Assembly (NCBI GenBank): GCA_030682375.1
Contig: JAUXOL010000022.1
Coordinates: 124,001 to 188,000 of the forward strand
Origin: Gallionella sp.
GTDB lineage: Bacteria > Pseudomonadota > Gammaproteobacteria > Burkholderiales > Gallionellaceae
Direction: 5' to 3'
Length of the DNA stretch: 64,000 bases
How positions within the stretch are numbered: the first letter of the stretch is position 1; the number at the start of each line of letters is the position of its first letter. The notes under the pieces were generated by a model. The model ran no database searches. It was not told where the DNA came from and saw only the letters and a program-made list of their open reading frames with translations. A program made the translations under genes and the position numbers. This document shows positions 1-8,570 of the stretch, one piece after another.

Positions 1-1
1 G

Positions 2-1036
2 GCGGCGTACAACCCGGATTCGCAGATCACCGCGCGCGTCTGGTCGTGGCGCGAAGATGAAGTCATCGATGCGGAATTTTTTCGCAAAAAAATTTCCGGC
101 GCACTGGCCGCGCGCGCCACGCTCAACCTCGCGCAGCACAGCAACGGCATGCGCCTGATCCACGCCGAATCCGACGGCCTGCCCGGCCTCATCGTCGACC
201 AATACGGCGACACGCTGGTGATGCAGATCGGCAGCGCAGGCGGGGAACGCTGGCGCGACACCCTAGCCGACCTCTTGCAGGAACAGTGCAATCCCGCGTG
301 CATCTACGAACGTTCGGATTCAGACTCGCGCGGCCTGGAAGGTCTGGAGGCACGCAACGGCGTGCTGCGCGGCAGCCTGCCGGAACATGTCGAAGTCGTC
401 GAACACGGCTTGCGCTTCGCGGTGGATGTCGCGGCAGGCCAGAAGACCGGCTACTACCTGGATCAGCGCGACAACCGCGCGCTGACCGGCACGCTGGCGC
501 AAGGCAAAGATGTGCTGAACTGCTTCTGCTACACCGGCGGCTTCTCGCTGTACGCGCTCAGAGGCGGCGCAAAATCCGTGCTATCCATCGACTCCTCGCA
601 GGAAGCCTTGCAACTGGCGCAAGCCAATGTGACATTGAACGAGCTGGACGAAGGCAAAACGGAATGGCTGTGCGCCGACGTGTTCGAAGCCCTGCGCAAA
701 CTGCGCGACCAGAACAGAAAGTTCGATCTCATCGTCCTCGACCCGCCCAAATTCGCCCCCACTGCCGCCTTCGCCGAAAAAGCCTCGCGCGCCTACAAGG
801 ACATCAACCTGCTCGGCTTCAAACTGCTCAGACCGGGCGGCCTGCTGTTCACCTACTCCTGCTCCGGCGGCATCAGCGAAGACCTGTTCCAGAAAATCAT
901 CGCGGGGGCGGCGCTGGATGCAAACGTGGACGCTCAGATCGTGCGTCACCTGCATGCCAGCCCGGATCACCCGACGCTGCTGAGTTTCCCGGAGGGGGCT
1001 TATTTGAAGGGGTTGGTGTTGAGGGTGGCAGGTTAA
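2..1036 (+). CDS. rlmI: 23S rRNA m5C methyltransferase, RlmI family (5' end cut by window)
   Basis: SAM-dependent RNA cytosine-C5 methyltransferase of the RlmI/YccW type, expected to modify 23S rRNA. The reading frame is open from base 2, so the start lies outside the window. About 344 residues are visible against roughly 390-400 in the family, so only part of the N-terminal PUA region is missing. Visible signatures are AAYNPDSQITARVWSW near the left edge, the family stretch YYLDQRDNR, the SAM-binding loop NCFCYTGGFSLYA, the catalytic-region motif VLDPPKFAP and the cysteine motif YSCSGG. The stop is at 1034-1036. The family call is firm. The exact target base is taken from the family and is not visible here. 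Confidence 0.9.
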   Translation, partial: AAYNPDSQITARVWSWREDEVIDAEFFRKKISGALAARATLNLAQHSNGMRLIHAESDGLPGLIVDQYGDTLVMQIGSAGGERWRDTLADLLQEQCNPACIYERSDSDSRGLEGLEARNGVLRGSLPEHVEVVEHGLRFAVDVAAGQKTGYYLDQRDNRALTGTLAQGKDVLNCFCYTGGFSLYALRGGAKSVLSIDSSQEALQLAQANVTLNELDEGKTEWLCADVFEALRKLRDQNRKFDLIVLDPPKFAPTAAFAEKASRAYKDINLLGFKLLRPGGLLFTYSCSGGISEDLFQKIIAGAALDANVDAQIVRHLHASPDHPTLLSFPEGAYLKGLVLRVAG

Positions 1037-1052
1037 TTCGGCAACCAAGGCC

Positions 1053-1077
1053 GTTCGCCCTGAGCTTGTCGAAGGGC
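1053..1077. repeat. Short dispersed intergenic repeat (CCCTGAGCTTGTCGAAGGG type)
   Basis: An imperfect palindrome of the kind found scattered between genes in many proteobacteria (GCCCTGAGCTTGTCGAAGGGC). It lies 16 bases after the rlmI stop. A related fragment (CAGCCTGTCGAA) recurs near 52211. It may act as a transcript-end hairpin. No U-tract follows it. Confidence 0.55.
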
Positions 1078-1125
1078 ATAGCAGGTAGGATGGGTTGAGC
1101 GTAGCGATACCCATCAATCGAGATC

Positions 1126-1361
1126 AAAGTCAAAACCGTCGGGGGTAGCCCGACAGCTAGTCCCTTTTCTTGTCTTGCCAAGAAAAGGAACCAAAAGAAG
1201 GCGCCCCCGGTTTGCCGCCGCTGCGCGGTTCCCTGCGTTGCTCGGCCGGTCAGGCGGCTGCGGAACTCGCGCTACGCGCTCAGACAGTCCTCGCCGACTA
1301 CCCCTGACCAACCTGCGCTACTCGGCGGCGCACAGGGGAATGAAAAGCAAAATTCAAAAAC
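1126..1361 (+). repeat. Left arm of ~240 bp inverted repeat flanking an AT-rich gene
   Basis: This 236 bp GC-rich block reappears in reverse complement at 3126-3369. Shared landmarks in order are AAAACCGTCGGGGG, GCCCGACAGC, the hairpin TTCTTGTCTTGCCAAGAA, AGAAGGCGCCCCC, CCCTGCGTTGCTCGGCCGG, CTACCCCTGACC and CGGCGGCGCACAGGGGAA. By eye the two arms match over most of their length, with a divergent patch in the middle. The block fills most of the 469-base gap between rlmI and the next gene. I see no credible protein in it: its open frames are low-complexity translations of GC-rich repeat. Confidence 0.8.
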
Positions 1362-1362
1362 A

Positions 1363-1398
1363 TTAAGGCATAGCAGGCTGTCGCCCGCTATGCCTTAA
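1363..1398. other. Perfect 12-bp inverted repeat (hairpin) upstream of the cassette gene
   Basis: TTAAGGCATAGC and its exact reverse complement GCTATGCCTTAA enclose a 12-base loop. It sits between the left arm of the large repeat and the gene at 1506. It could be a transcript-end hairpin, an operator or a recombination site. No U-tract follows directly, so a classical terminator is not well supported. The remaining bases 1399-1505 are AT-rich leader with no clear Shine-Dalgarno sequence. Confidence 0.5.
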
Positions 1399-1505
1399 TT
1401 AATGTAAGGAGCAATATGCGTAGTGTATTGCTCCGGAAGTCACGTAACATACGATGCAATGTCTATTGAATATTATGCCTACATTCGACATTCAATTCCC
1501 AAACA

Positions 1506-3047
1506 ATGTCTTCTCAAAATTTTAGTGAAGAAGCATTCTTCTCAGCCTACAAACAGATCAGGAATCTGTTCCGCAGGTATTTGCCGCATACAGTAGCTGC
1601 TTCGGCTTTAAATTACTTAAGGACACCAACTTCAAAATCGGTTGATGAATTACAAAAACATCCTTGGTTGGTTTTTCTGTTACTTAAGTGGGTCTTACTG
1701 GATGAGCAATACTATCACCGTGATAAGCGCAGGATAACAAGCGGAGAATTTCTGATCCTTTTGGGGAAAATGCATGGCTTGGGATCAAGGTCAATAACAC
1801 GTATGCCAAGCGAGTATGCTCATTACCGTCTGTGGTTCCGAAATATTTCTTACCAACAATTTCTTTACCAAGCAGACTTTAACAGTTCAGCATTCGCCAG
1901 GCAGAGTTTGTTATTTGACAAACTTCCCGCAAATCACACATTTAGGCTTGAATTTCAAAAGGCCACGAGCATCCCCTTAGCTGACTTTTTTGAATTGTCA
2001 TCAATGCTATTGGCTCATGTTTTAAATGATAACAATTCGCCAATTGCCATATCCTGGTTTTCACCAGTAATGCATCGTTACGATGCATCTACTATCCAAA
2101 GATTTCTTGACCTTCTATCGTTTGACCTAGATTCATTGCGCCAGTATTTGCTGCAAGAGAACGATTCCAAAAAACGCAGGGCGAGCGAATTTTATGAAGA
2201 AACTCTATTCCTGAAATTTCCTCTACTAAGGAGCAATGGGACATATCACCTGTGGCATCCCATGCTATTCAACAGGGGGCTTGAATACTTTGTGTACGAC
2301 ACATTACGGTCGCCTAATCCAAGTGGTTTTATGAGCAAATTCGGCGACATTTTTGAAGAGTATGTTCATCGTTCTATCGAATACCTTGGCCTCCCATACC
2401 TGAGAGAAAAGCAAATTCAAAAAATGTTAATTGGGTCAGGGAAAGTCACAGACTTTTTTATTACTGAGGATGGAGCCAATGTTTTCATAGATGCAAAGGG
2501 TGTCGAAATGGCTTACCTCGGGAAAGTAAGTCACGCTCCAGAAGTAATACTGGGCAAAGTGGCGACTTCGGCCATTAAAGGCATTGAGCAAGGGTTTCAA
2601 GTAGTTAAGAGATTATCGGCTCAAGGCTTACTTAACCAAACTTTCCGAGCTTCCAGTGAAAATTACCTCTTGATTGTTACTTTTAAAGAACTTTACTTGG
2701 GAAATGGCCAGGATTTCTACGATATGGCCGCGAAAAATAAGATTGACTCGTTCGTCGGTAGCGGAAGCTCCCCTCCTATTCCGTTAGAAAACATTTATTT
2801 TCTAACTGTTGATGATTTGGATCATTTCGCTCATTGCGTAAATAAAGGCGAAGTATGTTTTATTGATTTCATCAGAAAAGCTGTTAGAGATGATCGCTCA
2901 GGTCCTACAAAGAAATTTCACTTCCGACAACATTTATCCGAAATAGGAATGCCCCCAGGGACTCCTCAATATCTTGATGATGAAGTTGAAAGCATATTTG
3001 GACGCATTGAACATCTGCTTTCCATTCCCTCATCCTCCACCGAGTAG
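1506..3047 (+). CDS. PD-(D/E)XK nuclease-like protein of unknown function, probably acquired
   Basis: A 513-residue protein I cannot name. Residues 1-270 look mostly helical and carry no motif I recognise. Residues about 280-440 carry a likely PD-(D/E)XK nuclease core: E284/E285 in FEEYVHRSIEYLG, D316 in KVTDFFI, and D329-A-K331 in VFIDAKGVEM, in the normal order and spacing. The gene is clearly AT-rich and uses codons such as TTA, AAA and ATA that the GC-rich neighbours avoid, which points to horizontal transfer. It stands alone between two large inverted repeats. No methyltransferase, helicase or transposase accompanies it. A defence role is a reasonable guess but is inference. The start at 1506 has no good ribosome site. 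Confidence 0.8.
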   Translation: MSSQNFSEEAFFSAYKQIRNLFRRYLPHTVAASALNYLRTPTSKSVDELQKHPWLVFLLLKWVLLDEQYYHRDKRRITSGEFLILLGKMHGLGSRSITRMPSEYAHYRLWFRNISYQQFLYQADFNSSAFARQSLLFDKLPANHTFRLEFQKATSIPLADFFELSSMLLAHVLNDNNSPIAISWFSPVMHRYDASTIQRFLDLLSFDLDSLRQYLLQENDSKKRRASEFYEETLFLKFPLLRSNGTYHLWHPMLFNRGLEYFVYDTLRSPNPSGFMSKFGDIFEEYVHRSIEYLGLPYLREKQIQKMLIGSGKVTDFFITEDGANVFIDAKGVEMAYLGKVSHAPEVILGKVATSAIKGIEQGFQVVKRLSAQGLLNQTFRASSENYLLIVTFKELYLGNGQDFYDMAAKNKIDSFVGSGSSPPIPLENIYFLTVDDLDHFAHCVNKGEVCFIDFIRKAVRDDRSGPTKKFHFRQHLSEIGMPPGTPQYLDDEVESIFGRIEHLLSIPSSSTE

Positions 3048-3088
3048 ATATTGTCTTTAACGTTAAGATTTTTGCTTGGCGCATTAGT

Positions 3089-3114
3089 ATGGAGGGCAAC
3101 TTGTTGCCCTCCAT
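3089..3114. terminator. Hairpin downstream of the nuclease-like gene
   Basis: An 11-bp perfect stem (ATGGAGGGCAA / TTGCCCTCCAT) with a 4-base loop starts 41 bases after the stop at 3047. Only CTGGGTTT follows, so it is at best a weak intrinsic terminator on the plus strand. Confidence 0.45.
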
Positions 3115-3125
3115 CTGGGTTTACG

Positions 3126-3369
3126 GTTTTGAATTTCTTTCCCCTGTGCGCCGCCGAGTAGCACAGGTCGGTCAGGGGTAGTCCGACGAATATGTTTGAG
3201 CACGTGACCGCGTAGCGGGTCGTGCGAGTTTATGAGGAGGCCTGACCGGCCGAGCAACGCAGGGAATCGCGTAGCGGCGGCAAGCTGGGGGCGCCTTCTT
3301 TCGGTTACCTTTCTTGGCAAGACAAGAAAGGTAACTTGCTGTCGGGCAACCCCCGACGGTTTTGATTTT
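3126..3369 (-). repeat. Right arm of the ~240 bp inverted repeat
   Basis: Reverse-complement partner of 1126-1361. It keeps the same ends (GTTTTGAATTT inside, CGACGGTTTTGATTTTA outside), the same internal hairpin CTTTCTTGGCAAGACAAGAAAG and the same GGGGGCGCCTTCTTT block. The middle section differs from the left arm (for example GAATATGTTTGAGCACG at 3187), so the arms are diverged relatives and not a fresh duplication. The 437-base gap between the nuclease-like gene and pldA consists of this arm, the hairpin at 3089 and the terminator at 3437. Confidence 0.8.
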
Positions 3370-3436
3370 AGTCATTCAGGCTTCGATACGGCCTGCGGCC
3401 TACTGGATAAACGACTAGCCATTCGACTAGGCTGTC

Positions 3437-3460
3437 AAAAAACGCCAGCCAAGTCGCTGG
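3437..3460 (-). terminator. Intrinsic terminator of pldA
   Basis: Read on the minus strand, CCAGC-GACTTG-GCTGG is followed by CGTTTTTT. It begins about 24 bases past the pldA stop and is oriented to end the pldA transcript. Confidence 0.75.
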
Positions 3461-3484
3461 TTATCAGCACGAACGGCCGGATCG

Positions 3485-4582
3485 TTACCACTCCCTGAAC
3501 GAAACCCCCAACCCGAACGTCGTCTGCCTATGGTTGTAGTCGATCAGGTTTTCGCCGTAGCCGCTGGTGATCTGGGTATGCAGCTTAGCCGACTTGCCGA
3601 TGAATATCGGCGTGGTCCAGTCTAGCTGAACGAAACCGCGGTTATCCCCCATGCTCAAGTTGTTGCGCAGCAGCAGCGAGACCGACTGCGACCGGCTCGG
3701 GTCCCAGCGGATCACCGCGTCTGCGCGCCCGACGTAATCGGTGATATCCGGGTTGTCGTCGCTCACGAGTCTTTCCGGAATGCGCCACCATGCGCGGGCC
3801 ATCAGGCTGATGTTGCTATCCCATTCCCATCCGCTTTGCAGGTAGATGCGGTTCCAGCTGCGCGAGTCGGTGGAGGCTTTGCCGTTCGACTGGTGCACCA
3901 ATCCCACGTTAACCACCTTGGGGCCGCCGACGCGATTGCCCGTGCCGAAGGTGGCGATCAACTCCGGCTCGTAGTTGGTTTCGCGAAACGGCGCGGAGTT
4001 GCGGGCGTTGAATGCCTGCCAGTTGGATTGCTGGGTGTATGCACCCCACAGGCGAAAGTCCTTGAACCCCATCCAGTCGATGTGCCGGTAGCTCATGATC
4101 TCGGCCTTGAAGCTGAACTGGAATTTCGTTTCCAGCGCATCGAGGTCTAGCGGCGCAGCAGTCGAAAAGCCGGAAGAGGGAGTGTAGGGAAGATTGTTCC
4201 GGCTATCCGATGCACGCGCGATCAGGTAGCTCGTCCGGTAAGGGCGTAGCGGCGTCAATTGCGCACCGCCGCCCTTGGCTCCACCGTCCAGATTCCACGC
4301 ACGGGTGAGCCAGCTGCGTTCCTTGCGCACAGGGCGATCGGGTTCGGCAGCGGACTCCTCGGCGAGGGTCGGCAAGGCGTTCGGCGATTGCGCCGCATCG
4401 GGGACGACCGGAGGCGGCTGGCTCTCACGCTGGCGCGCAGATGCGAGCTCGTCGTAACATCTCAGGCGTTCGCTGTCGTTCGCCCTGGACGCGCATTGCA
4501 GGAAGTCGCTCTCCGCGGCGGAAGCGATGGGAAGGAAGGCCGCATACAGGGCGGCCGATAACAAGAAGTGGCGCGGATTCAT
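3485..4582 (-). CDS. pldA: Outer membrane phospholipase A
   Basis: A calcium-dependent phospholipase A1/A2 of the outer membrane (OMPLA family), which hydrolyses phospholipids that stray into the outer leaflet. The 365-residue precursor starts with a signal peptide ending near SAAES. Residues about 25-115 form an N-terminal extension with a short LQCASRANDSERLRCYDEL segment. The barrel follows, with the family active site VHQSNGKAS (His and Ser of the catalytic triad) and then SRSWNRIYLQSG. The protein ends in FREW, with the terminal aromatic residue typical of outer-membrane barrels. It stands alone with its own terminator. An AGGAGG motif lies about 14 bases before the ATG. Confidence 0.9.
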   Translation of the reverse strand: MNPRHFLLSAALYAAFLPIASAAESDFLQCASRANDSERLRCYDELASARQRESQPPPVVPDAAQSPNALPTLAEESAAEPDRPVRKERSWLTRAWNLDGGAKGGGAQLTPLRPYRTSYLIARASDSRNNLPYTPSSGFSTAAPLDLDALETKFQFSFKAEIMSYRHIDWMGFKDFRLWGAYTQQSNWQAFNARNSAPFRETNYEPELIATFGTGNRVGGPKVVNVGLVHQSNGKASTDSRSWNRIYLQSGWEWDSNISLMARAWWRIPERLVSDDNPDITDYVGRADAVIRWDPSRSQSVSLLLRNNLSMGDNRGFVQLDWTTPIFIGKSAKLHTQITSGYGENLIDYNHRQTTFGLGVSFREW

Positions 4583-4646
4583 GGCAGGGCGCGGCGCCTC
4601 CTTGCGCCTTGCTGCTGTACAGGTGAACCGCTTCAGAGCATGAATC

Positions 4647-5561
4647 TCAGCGCAAGTTCACCATAGGCTTGAAACCGAGCCGGTCCTGCAGTTGCTCGGC
4701 ACTGCTGCGCGCCTGGTTCTGGTCGGCATAGGGGCCGAGATGGATGCGCGTGTAGCCGTCCTTCACGAACAGGCTGATCTCGCGTCCGACATCGCCGAGT
4801 TCGGCGCGCATCTTTGCCATGAAGCTTTCCGCCGCGTCGCGCGATTTGAACGCACCGAGTTGCAGATAGACGTTGCCGCCGGCCACTACCGGCTGAACCG
4901 AGGCTGGCTTGGCGACAGGTCTTGCCGGTTCCAGCGCCCGGATCTGAACGGGCTCAACCCTGGCGACGTTGCCGATGATCGCGCTCGGCGCGATGCTCTC
5001 GACCTCGACCTCCGCGCTCCCGTTGCCGATGATGCCGATCTTGTGCGCAGCGGTGTAGGACAGGTCCATCACGCGCTCATGCAGGAACGGTCCGCGGTCG
5101 TTGACGCGCACCACCACGGTCTTGCCGCTCGCCACATGAGTGACGCGCGCATAGCTGGGAATGGGCAGCGTGGGATGGGCTGCGGTCATGCCGTACATGT
5201 CGTAGACCTCGCCGCTGGAAGTGCGCTGGCCGTGGAATTTCTTGCCGTACCAGGAGGCGATGCCGCGCTCCTTGTAGTTGCCGGCGATGGTCATCGGCGT
5301 ATAGGTCTTGCCCAGCGCGACATAGGGGCGATTCGCGTAGCGGTGCAGCGGCTCGCTCTTCGGCACGGCATCCGGGGTCTCGTCGATGTTGGCCGGAACG
5401 TTCGCTCCCGGACCGTCGCCGGAAAGATAGCCGCCGCCGCCGACCGTACGCCCCTCGACCGGGGCCGGGGTGCCGCGCGTCTCGACCTTGCGTTGCGGCG
5501 AACTGCCGCAGGCGGCCAGCACCAATGTTGCCAAAGCCAGAATCGCGATCTGCCTGCCCAT
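4647..5561 (-). CDS. rlpA: RlpA-family septal ring lytic transglycosylase, lipoprotein
   Basis: A lipoprotein of about 304 residues with a lipobox (VLAACGSS), a double-psi beta-barrel RlpA domain (ERGIASWYGKKFHGQRTSSGE through NDRGPF) and a C-terminal SPOR domain (YLQLGAFKSRDAAESF to the end). The family cleaves naked glycan strands, and SPOR domains bind denuded septal peptidoglycan. I chose the ATG at 5561 (MGRQIAI) because GGGGGAAGC lies just before it. An in-frame ATG at 5573 has no ribosome site. It follows rodA by 17 bases and is the last gene of the mre operon. Confidence 0.9.
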   Translation of the reverse strand: MGRQIAILALATLVLAACGSSPQRKVETRGTPAPVEGRTVGGGGYLSGDGPGANVPANIDETPDAVPKSEPLHRYANRPYVALGKTYTPMTIAGNYKERGIASWYGKKFHGQRTSSGEVYDMYGMTAAHPTLPIPSYARVTHVASGKTVVVRVNDRGPFLHERVMDLSYTAAHKIGIIGNGSAEVEVESIAPSAIIGNVARVEPVQIRALEPARPVAKPASVQPVVAGGNVYLQLGAFKSRDAAESFMAKMRAELGDVGREISLFVKDGYTRIHLGPYADQNQARSSAEQLQDRLGFKPMVNLR

Positions 5562-5578
5562 GCTTCCCCCCATGCGTT

Positions 5579-6676
5579 TTATGTTTTATTCAGCTTCTTG
5601 TGCGTCTCTATGCTCATCAGCATACCAAAACCCAGCAGCAGGGTCAGCAGCGACGTGCCGCCGTAGCTCATCAGCGGCAAGGGGACGCCGACCACCGGCA
5701 GGATGCCGCTGACCATGCCCATGTTGACGAAGGCATAGGTGGCGAAGGTCAGCGTGATGCTGCCGGCCATCAGGCGGGTGAAATAAGTCGAGGCATTCGC
5801 GGTGATGATGAAACCGCGGCCGATCACGAACAGGTACATGCCGATCAGGATGATGTTGCCGATCAGCCCGAATTCTTCCGAATACACCGCGAAAATGAAG
5901 TCGGTCGTGCGCTCCGGCAGGAAGTCGAGATGGGTCTGCGTGCCGTCGAGATAGCCCTTGCCGAGAATGCCGCCGGAGCCGACCGCGATCATGCCCTGAA
6001 TGGTGTGATAGCCCTTGCCCAGCGCGTCCTGCTCGGGATCGAACAGCATCAGAATGCGGTGGCGCTGGTAGTCGTGCAGCATGCCCCACAGGAAAGGCGC
6101 GGCAGCCAGCGCGGCGGCGGCCAGCCCACCCATCACGCGCCAGGAGAGACCGGCGAGGAACAGCACATAGAAACCGCTGGCGGAGATCAGCAACGAGGTG
6201 CCAAGATCGGGCTGACGCGCGATCAGCACCACCGGCACCAGCAGCAGCAGCGTCGCGATGATGTAGTTCCTCATCGTCAGCGTCGCCTCGTGCTTCTCGA
6301 AATACCAGGCCATCATCAGCGGCACGCCGACCTTCATCAGTTCGGACGGCTGGATAGTGATGATGCCGAGATTCAGCCAGCGCCGCGCGCCGTGGCTGAT
6401 CTCGCCGAACAGCGCGACACCGATCAGCAGCGTCAACCCCAGTGCATAGATCGGGATCGCGGTGCGCATCAGATAGTGCAACGGCAGGTTGGCGACCAGC
6501 CACATGCAAGTCAGGCCTATCGTGATGTTGAGCAGCTGCTTCATCGGTTGCCCGAAACTCGCATTGTCGGCGCTGTACAGCACGATCAGGCTGGTCAGCA
6601 TCAACAGTCCGATGCCGAGCATCAGCGGGGGATCGATATGCGCGGTGAAGCGCAACCACAACTGTCGCCTAGTCAT
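5579..6676 (-). CDS. rodA: Rod shape-determining SEDS glycosyltransferase RodA
   Basis: A 365-residue polytopic SEDS-family peptidoglycan polymerase that works with PBP2 in the elongasome. It shows family stretches RRWLNLGIITIQPSELMK, GFGLIGN-like loops and the C-terminal LPLMSYGGTSLL. The start is set at 6676 (MTRRQLWLRF). The frame stays open upstream, but that part lies inside mrdA and is not RodA-like. The start codon overlaps the end of mrdA by 8 bases, so translation is probably coupled. Confidence 0.95.
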   Translation of the reverse strand: MTRRQLWLRFTAHIDPPLMLGIGLLMLTSLIVLYSADNASFGQPMKQLLNITIGLTCMWLVANLPLHYLMRTAIPIYALGLTLLIGVALFGEISHGARRWLNLGIITIQPSELMKVGVPLMMAWYFEKHEATLTMRNYIIATLLLLVPVVLIARQPDLGTSLLISASGFYVLFLAGLSWRVMGGLAAAALAAAPFLWGMLHDYQRHRILMLFDPEQDALGKGYHTIQGMIAVGSGGILGKGYLDGTQTHLDFLPERTTDFIFAVYSEEFGLIGNIILIGMYLFVIGRGFIITANASTYFTRLMAGSITLTFATYAFVNMGMVSGILPVVGVPLPLMSYGGTSLLTLLLGFGMLMSIETHKKLNKT

Positions 6677-8570
6677 TCTCCGCCCCCTCCTCTTCGACCA
6701 CGTCCGGCAACGGCTGCGGCACCTTGCCGAGCAGATGGTAATCCAGCACCTTGCGCGCGATCGGCGCGGCGGTGCCGCCGCCGTGGCCGCCGTTCTCGGC
6801 CAGCACCACCAGCGCGATCGTCGGCTGCTCGGCCGGGGCAAAGGCGATGAACCACGCATGGTCGCGGTGACGCTCATTCACCTGACTCTCGTTGTAGGTC
6901 GCCCCCTGCTTGATGCCGATCACCTGCGCGGTGCCGGTCTTGCCGGCGATCTGGTAAGGCGCGCCGGCCGATGCAGAGACTGCCGTGCCGCCCGGCTGGG
7001 TAACCGCGACCATCGCGCGTTTCACCAGATCGTAATGCGCCGGGTCGATCTTGAGATCGAATGTCTGTTCCGGCTGGATCGCGCGATTCTCTGCTGTACG
7101 CGCGCTGCGTACTTCCTTGACTAAATGGGGACGGTAGGCCACGCCGTTGTTCGCCAGCGTCGCGGTCGCATAGGCCAGCTGCATCGGCGTGACCAGGTTA
7201 TAGCCCTGTCCGATGCCGACCGACACGGTGTCGCCGGCATACCACTTCTGCTTGTAGCGACGCATTTTCCACTCCTGCGACGGCAGCAGTCCCGAGGTCT
7301 CGCCCTCCAGGTCGAGGCCGGTCTTCTTGCCGAAACCGAAACCCGACAGGTAGTTGAATATCTTGTCTATGCCCATCTGGGTGGCGAGGCCGTAGTAATA
7401 GGTATCGCAGGACACCACGATGGACTTGAACATGTCCACGCTGCCGTGCCCGCCCTTCTTCCAGTCGCGATACTGGTGACCGCTGCCCGGCAGCGTGAAG
7501 TAGCCGGGGTCGCTGATCGTGAAGCTGGGCGAACGTTCGCCGTAATGCAGCCCAGCCAGCGCCATGAACGGCTTGATGGTCGAACCCGGCGGATATTGTC
7601 CTCTCAAGGCGCGGTTGTTCAACGGCGTGTCGGGCGAGTTGTTCAGCTCGTCCCAGCTCTGCGAGTCGATGCCGTCGATAAACAGGCTGGGGTCGTAACC
7701 CGGCTTGCTGACGAAGGCCAGCACCTCGCCGTTGCGCGGATCGATCGCGACCAGCGCACCGCGGTAATTGCCGAACGACTGCACCGCGATCTCCTGCAGC
7801 TTCGCGTCTATGCTGAGCACCAGCGTGTTGCCGGAAGATGGCGCGGAGCGCGACAGGATGCGCACCGCGCGCCCGCCGGAATCCACCTCGACCTGCTCGA
7901 CGCCGGTCTTGCCGTGCAACTCTCTCTCGTAGCTCTGCTCCAGACCGGTCTTGCCGATGTAATCCGAACCGCGGTAGTTCGCCGCCATGTCGTTCTCTTC
8001 CAGCGCCTCGACATCGGTCTGGTTGATGCGCCCGATATAGCCGAGCAGATGCGACATCTGGTCGGCATAGGGATAGTCGCGAAACAGCCGCGCCTTGATC
8101 TCGACGCCGGGGAAACGGTATTGCTGCGCGGCGAAGCGCGCGACTTCCTCGTCGGTGAGCTTGTTGCGGATGATCAGGCTCTCGAAGTTGCGCCGCTCGG
8201 ACAACAGCTTCTTGAAACGCTTGCGGTCGCGCGGCGTGATCTCGACCAGCGTGGACAGCTCGTTGATCGTCTCTTCCAGCCCCCCGGTCTTGGTGGGCGT
8301 GATCTCCAGCGTGTAGCCGGAATAGTTGTGCGCCAGCACCACGCCGTTGCGGTCCAGCATCAGCCCGCGGTTCGGCACGATGGGCACGACGGAGATGCGG
8401 TTGCTTTCCGCCATCGTCTGGTAATAGTCGTGACGCACCACCTGCAGATAGACGAAGCGCAAGAACAGTATCGTCATCAGCGTCAGCACGAAGCCGACGC
8501 CTATCGCCAGTCGCAGCCGGAAGTAGAAGATTTCGCGAAGGTGGTTCTTTATTTCGACGTGCTTGTTCAT
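6669..8570 (-). CDS. mrdA: Penicillin-binding protein 2 (transpeptidase)
   Basis: A 633-residue class B PBP that cross-links lateral-wall peptidoglycan with RodA. One membrane helix lies at residues 19-44, the PBP dimerisation domain follows, and the transpeptidase domain has all three motifs: S330-T-I-K333 (active serine), S387-C-D389 and K544-T-G546. The length is normal for PBP2. It overlaps mreD by 4 bases (ATGA). Confidence 0.95.
   Translation of the reverse strand: MNKHVEIKNHLREIFYFRLRLAIGVGFVLTLMTILFLRFVYLQVVRHDYYQTMAESNRISVVPIVPNRGLMLDRNGVVLAHNYSGYTLEITPTKTGGLEETINELSTLVEITPRDRKRFKKLLSERRNFESLIIRNKLTDEEVARFAAQQYRFPGVEIKARLFRDYPYADQMSHLLGYIGRINQTDVEALEENDMAANYRGSDYIGKTGLEQSYERELHGKTGVEQVEVDSGGRAVRILSRSAPSSGNTLVLSIDAKLQEIAVQSFGNYRGALVAIDPRNGEVLAFVSKPGYDPSLFIDGIDSQSWDELNNSPDTPLNNRALRGQYPPGSTIKPFMALAGLHYGERSPSFTISDPGYFTLPGSGHQYRDWKKGGHGSVDMFKSIVVSCDTYYYGLATQMGIDKIFNYLSGFGFGKKTGLDLEGETSGLLPSQEWKMRRYKQKWYAGDTVSVGIGQGYNLVTPMQLAYATATLANNGVAYRPHLVKEVRSARTAENRAIQPEQTFDLKIDPAHYDLVKRAMVAVTQPGGTAVSASAGAPYQIAGKTGTAQVIGIKQGATYNESQVNERHRDHAWFIAFAPAEQPTIALVVLAENGGHGGGTAAPIARKVLDYHLLGKVPQPLPDVVEEEGAEND

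Noticed and set aside
1175..1366. Small proteins encoded in the large inverted repeat arms (both copies)
   Set aside because: The frames are Arg/Ala/Pro-rich translations of repeat DNA, differ between copies and lack start signals.
1126..3369. Complete insertion sequence or transposon
   Set aside because: Although inverted arms are present, no transposase or integrase is encoded and I could not identify a target-site duplication outside the arms.
5525..6850. Long Gln/His-rich frame on the plus strand over rlpA-rodA
   Set aside because: Antisense to rlpA and rodA. The composition is the typical mirror of GC-rich membrane-protein codons.
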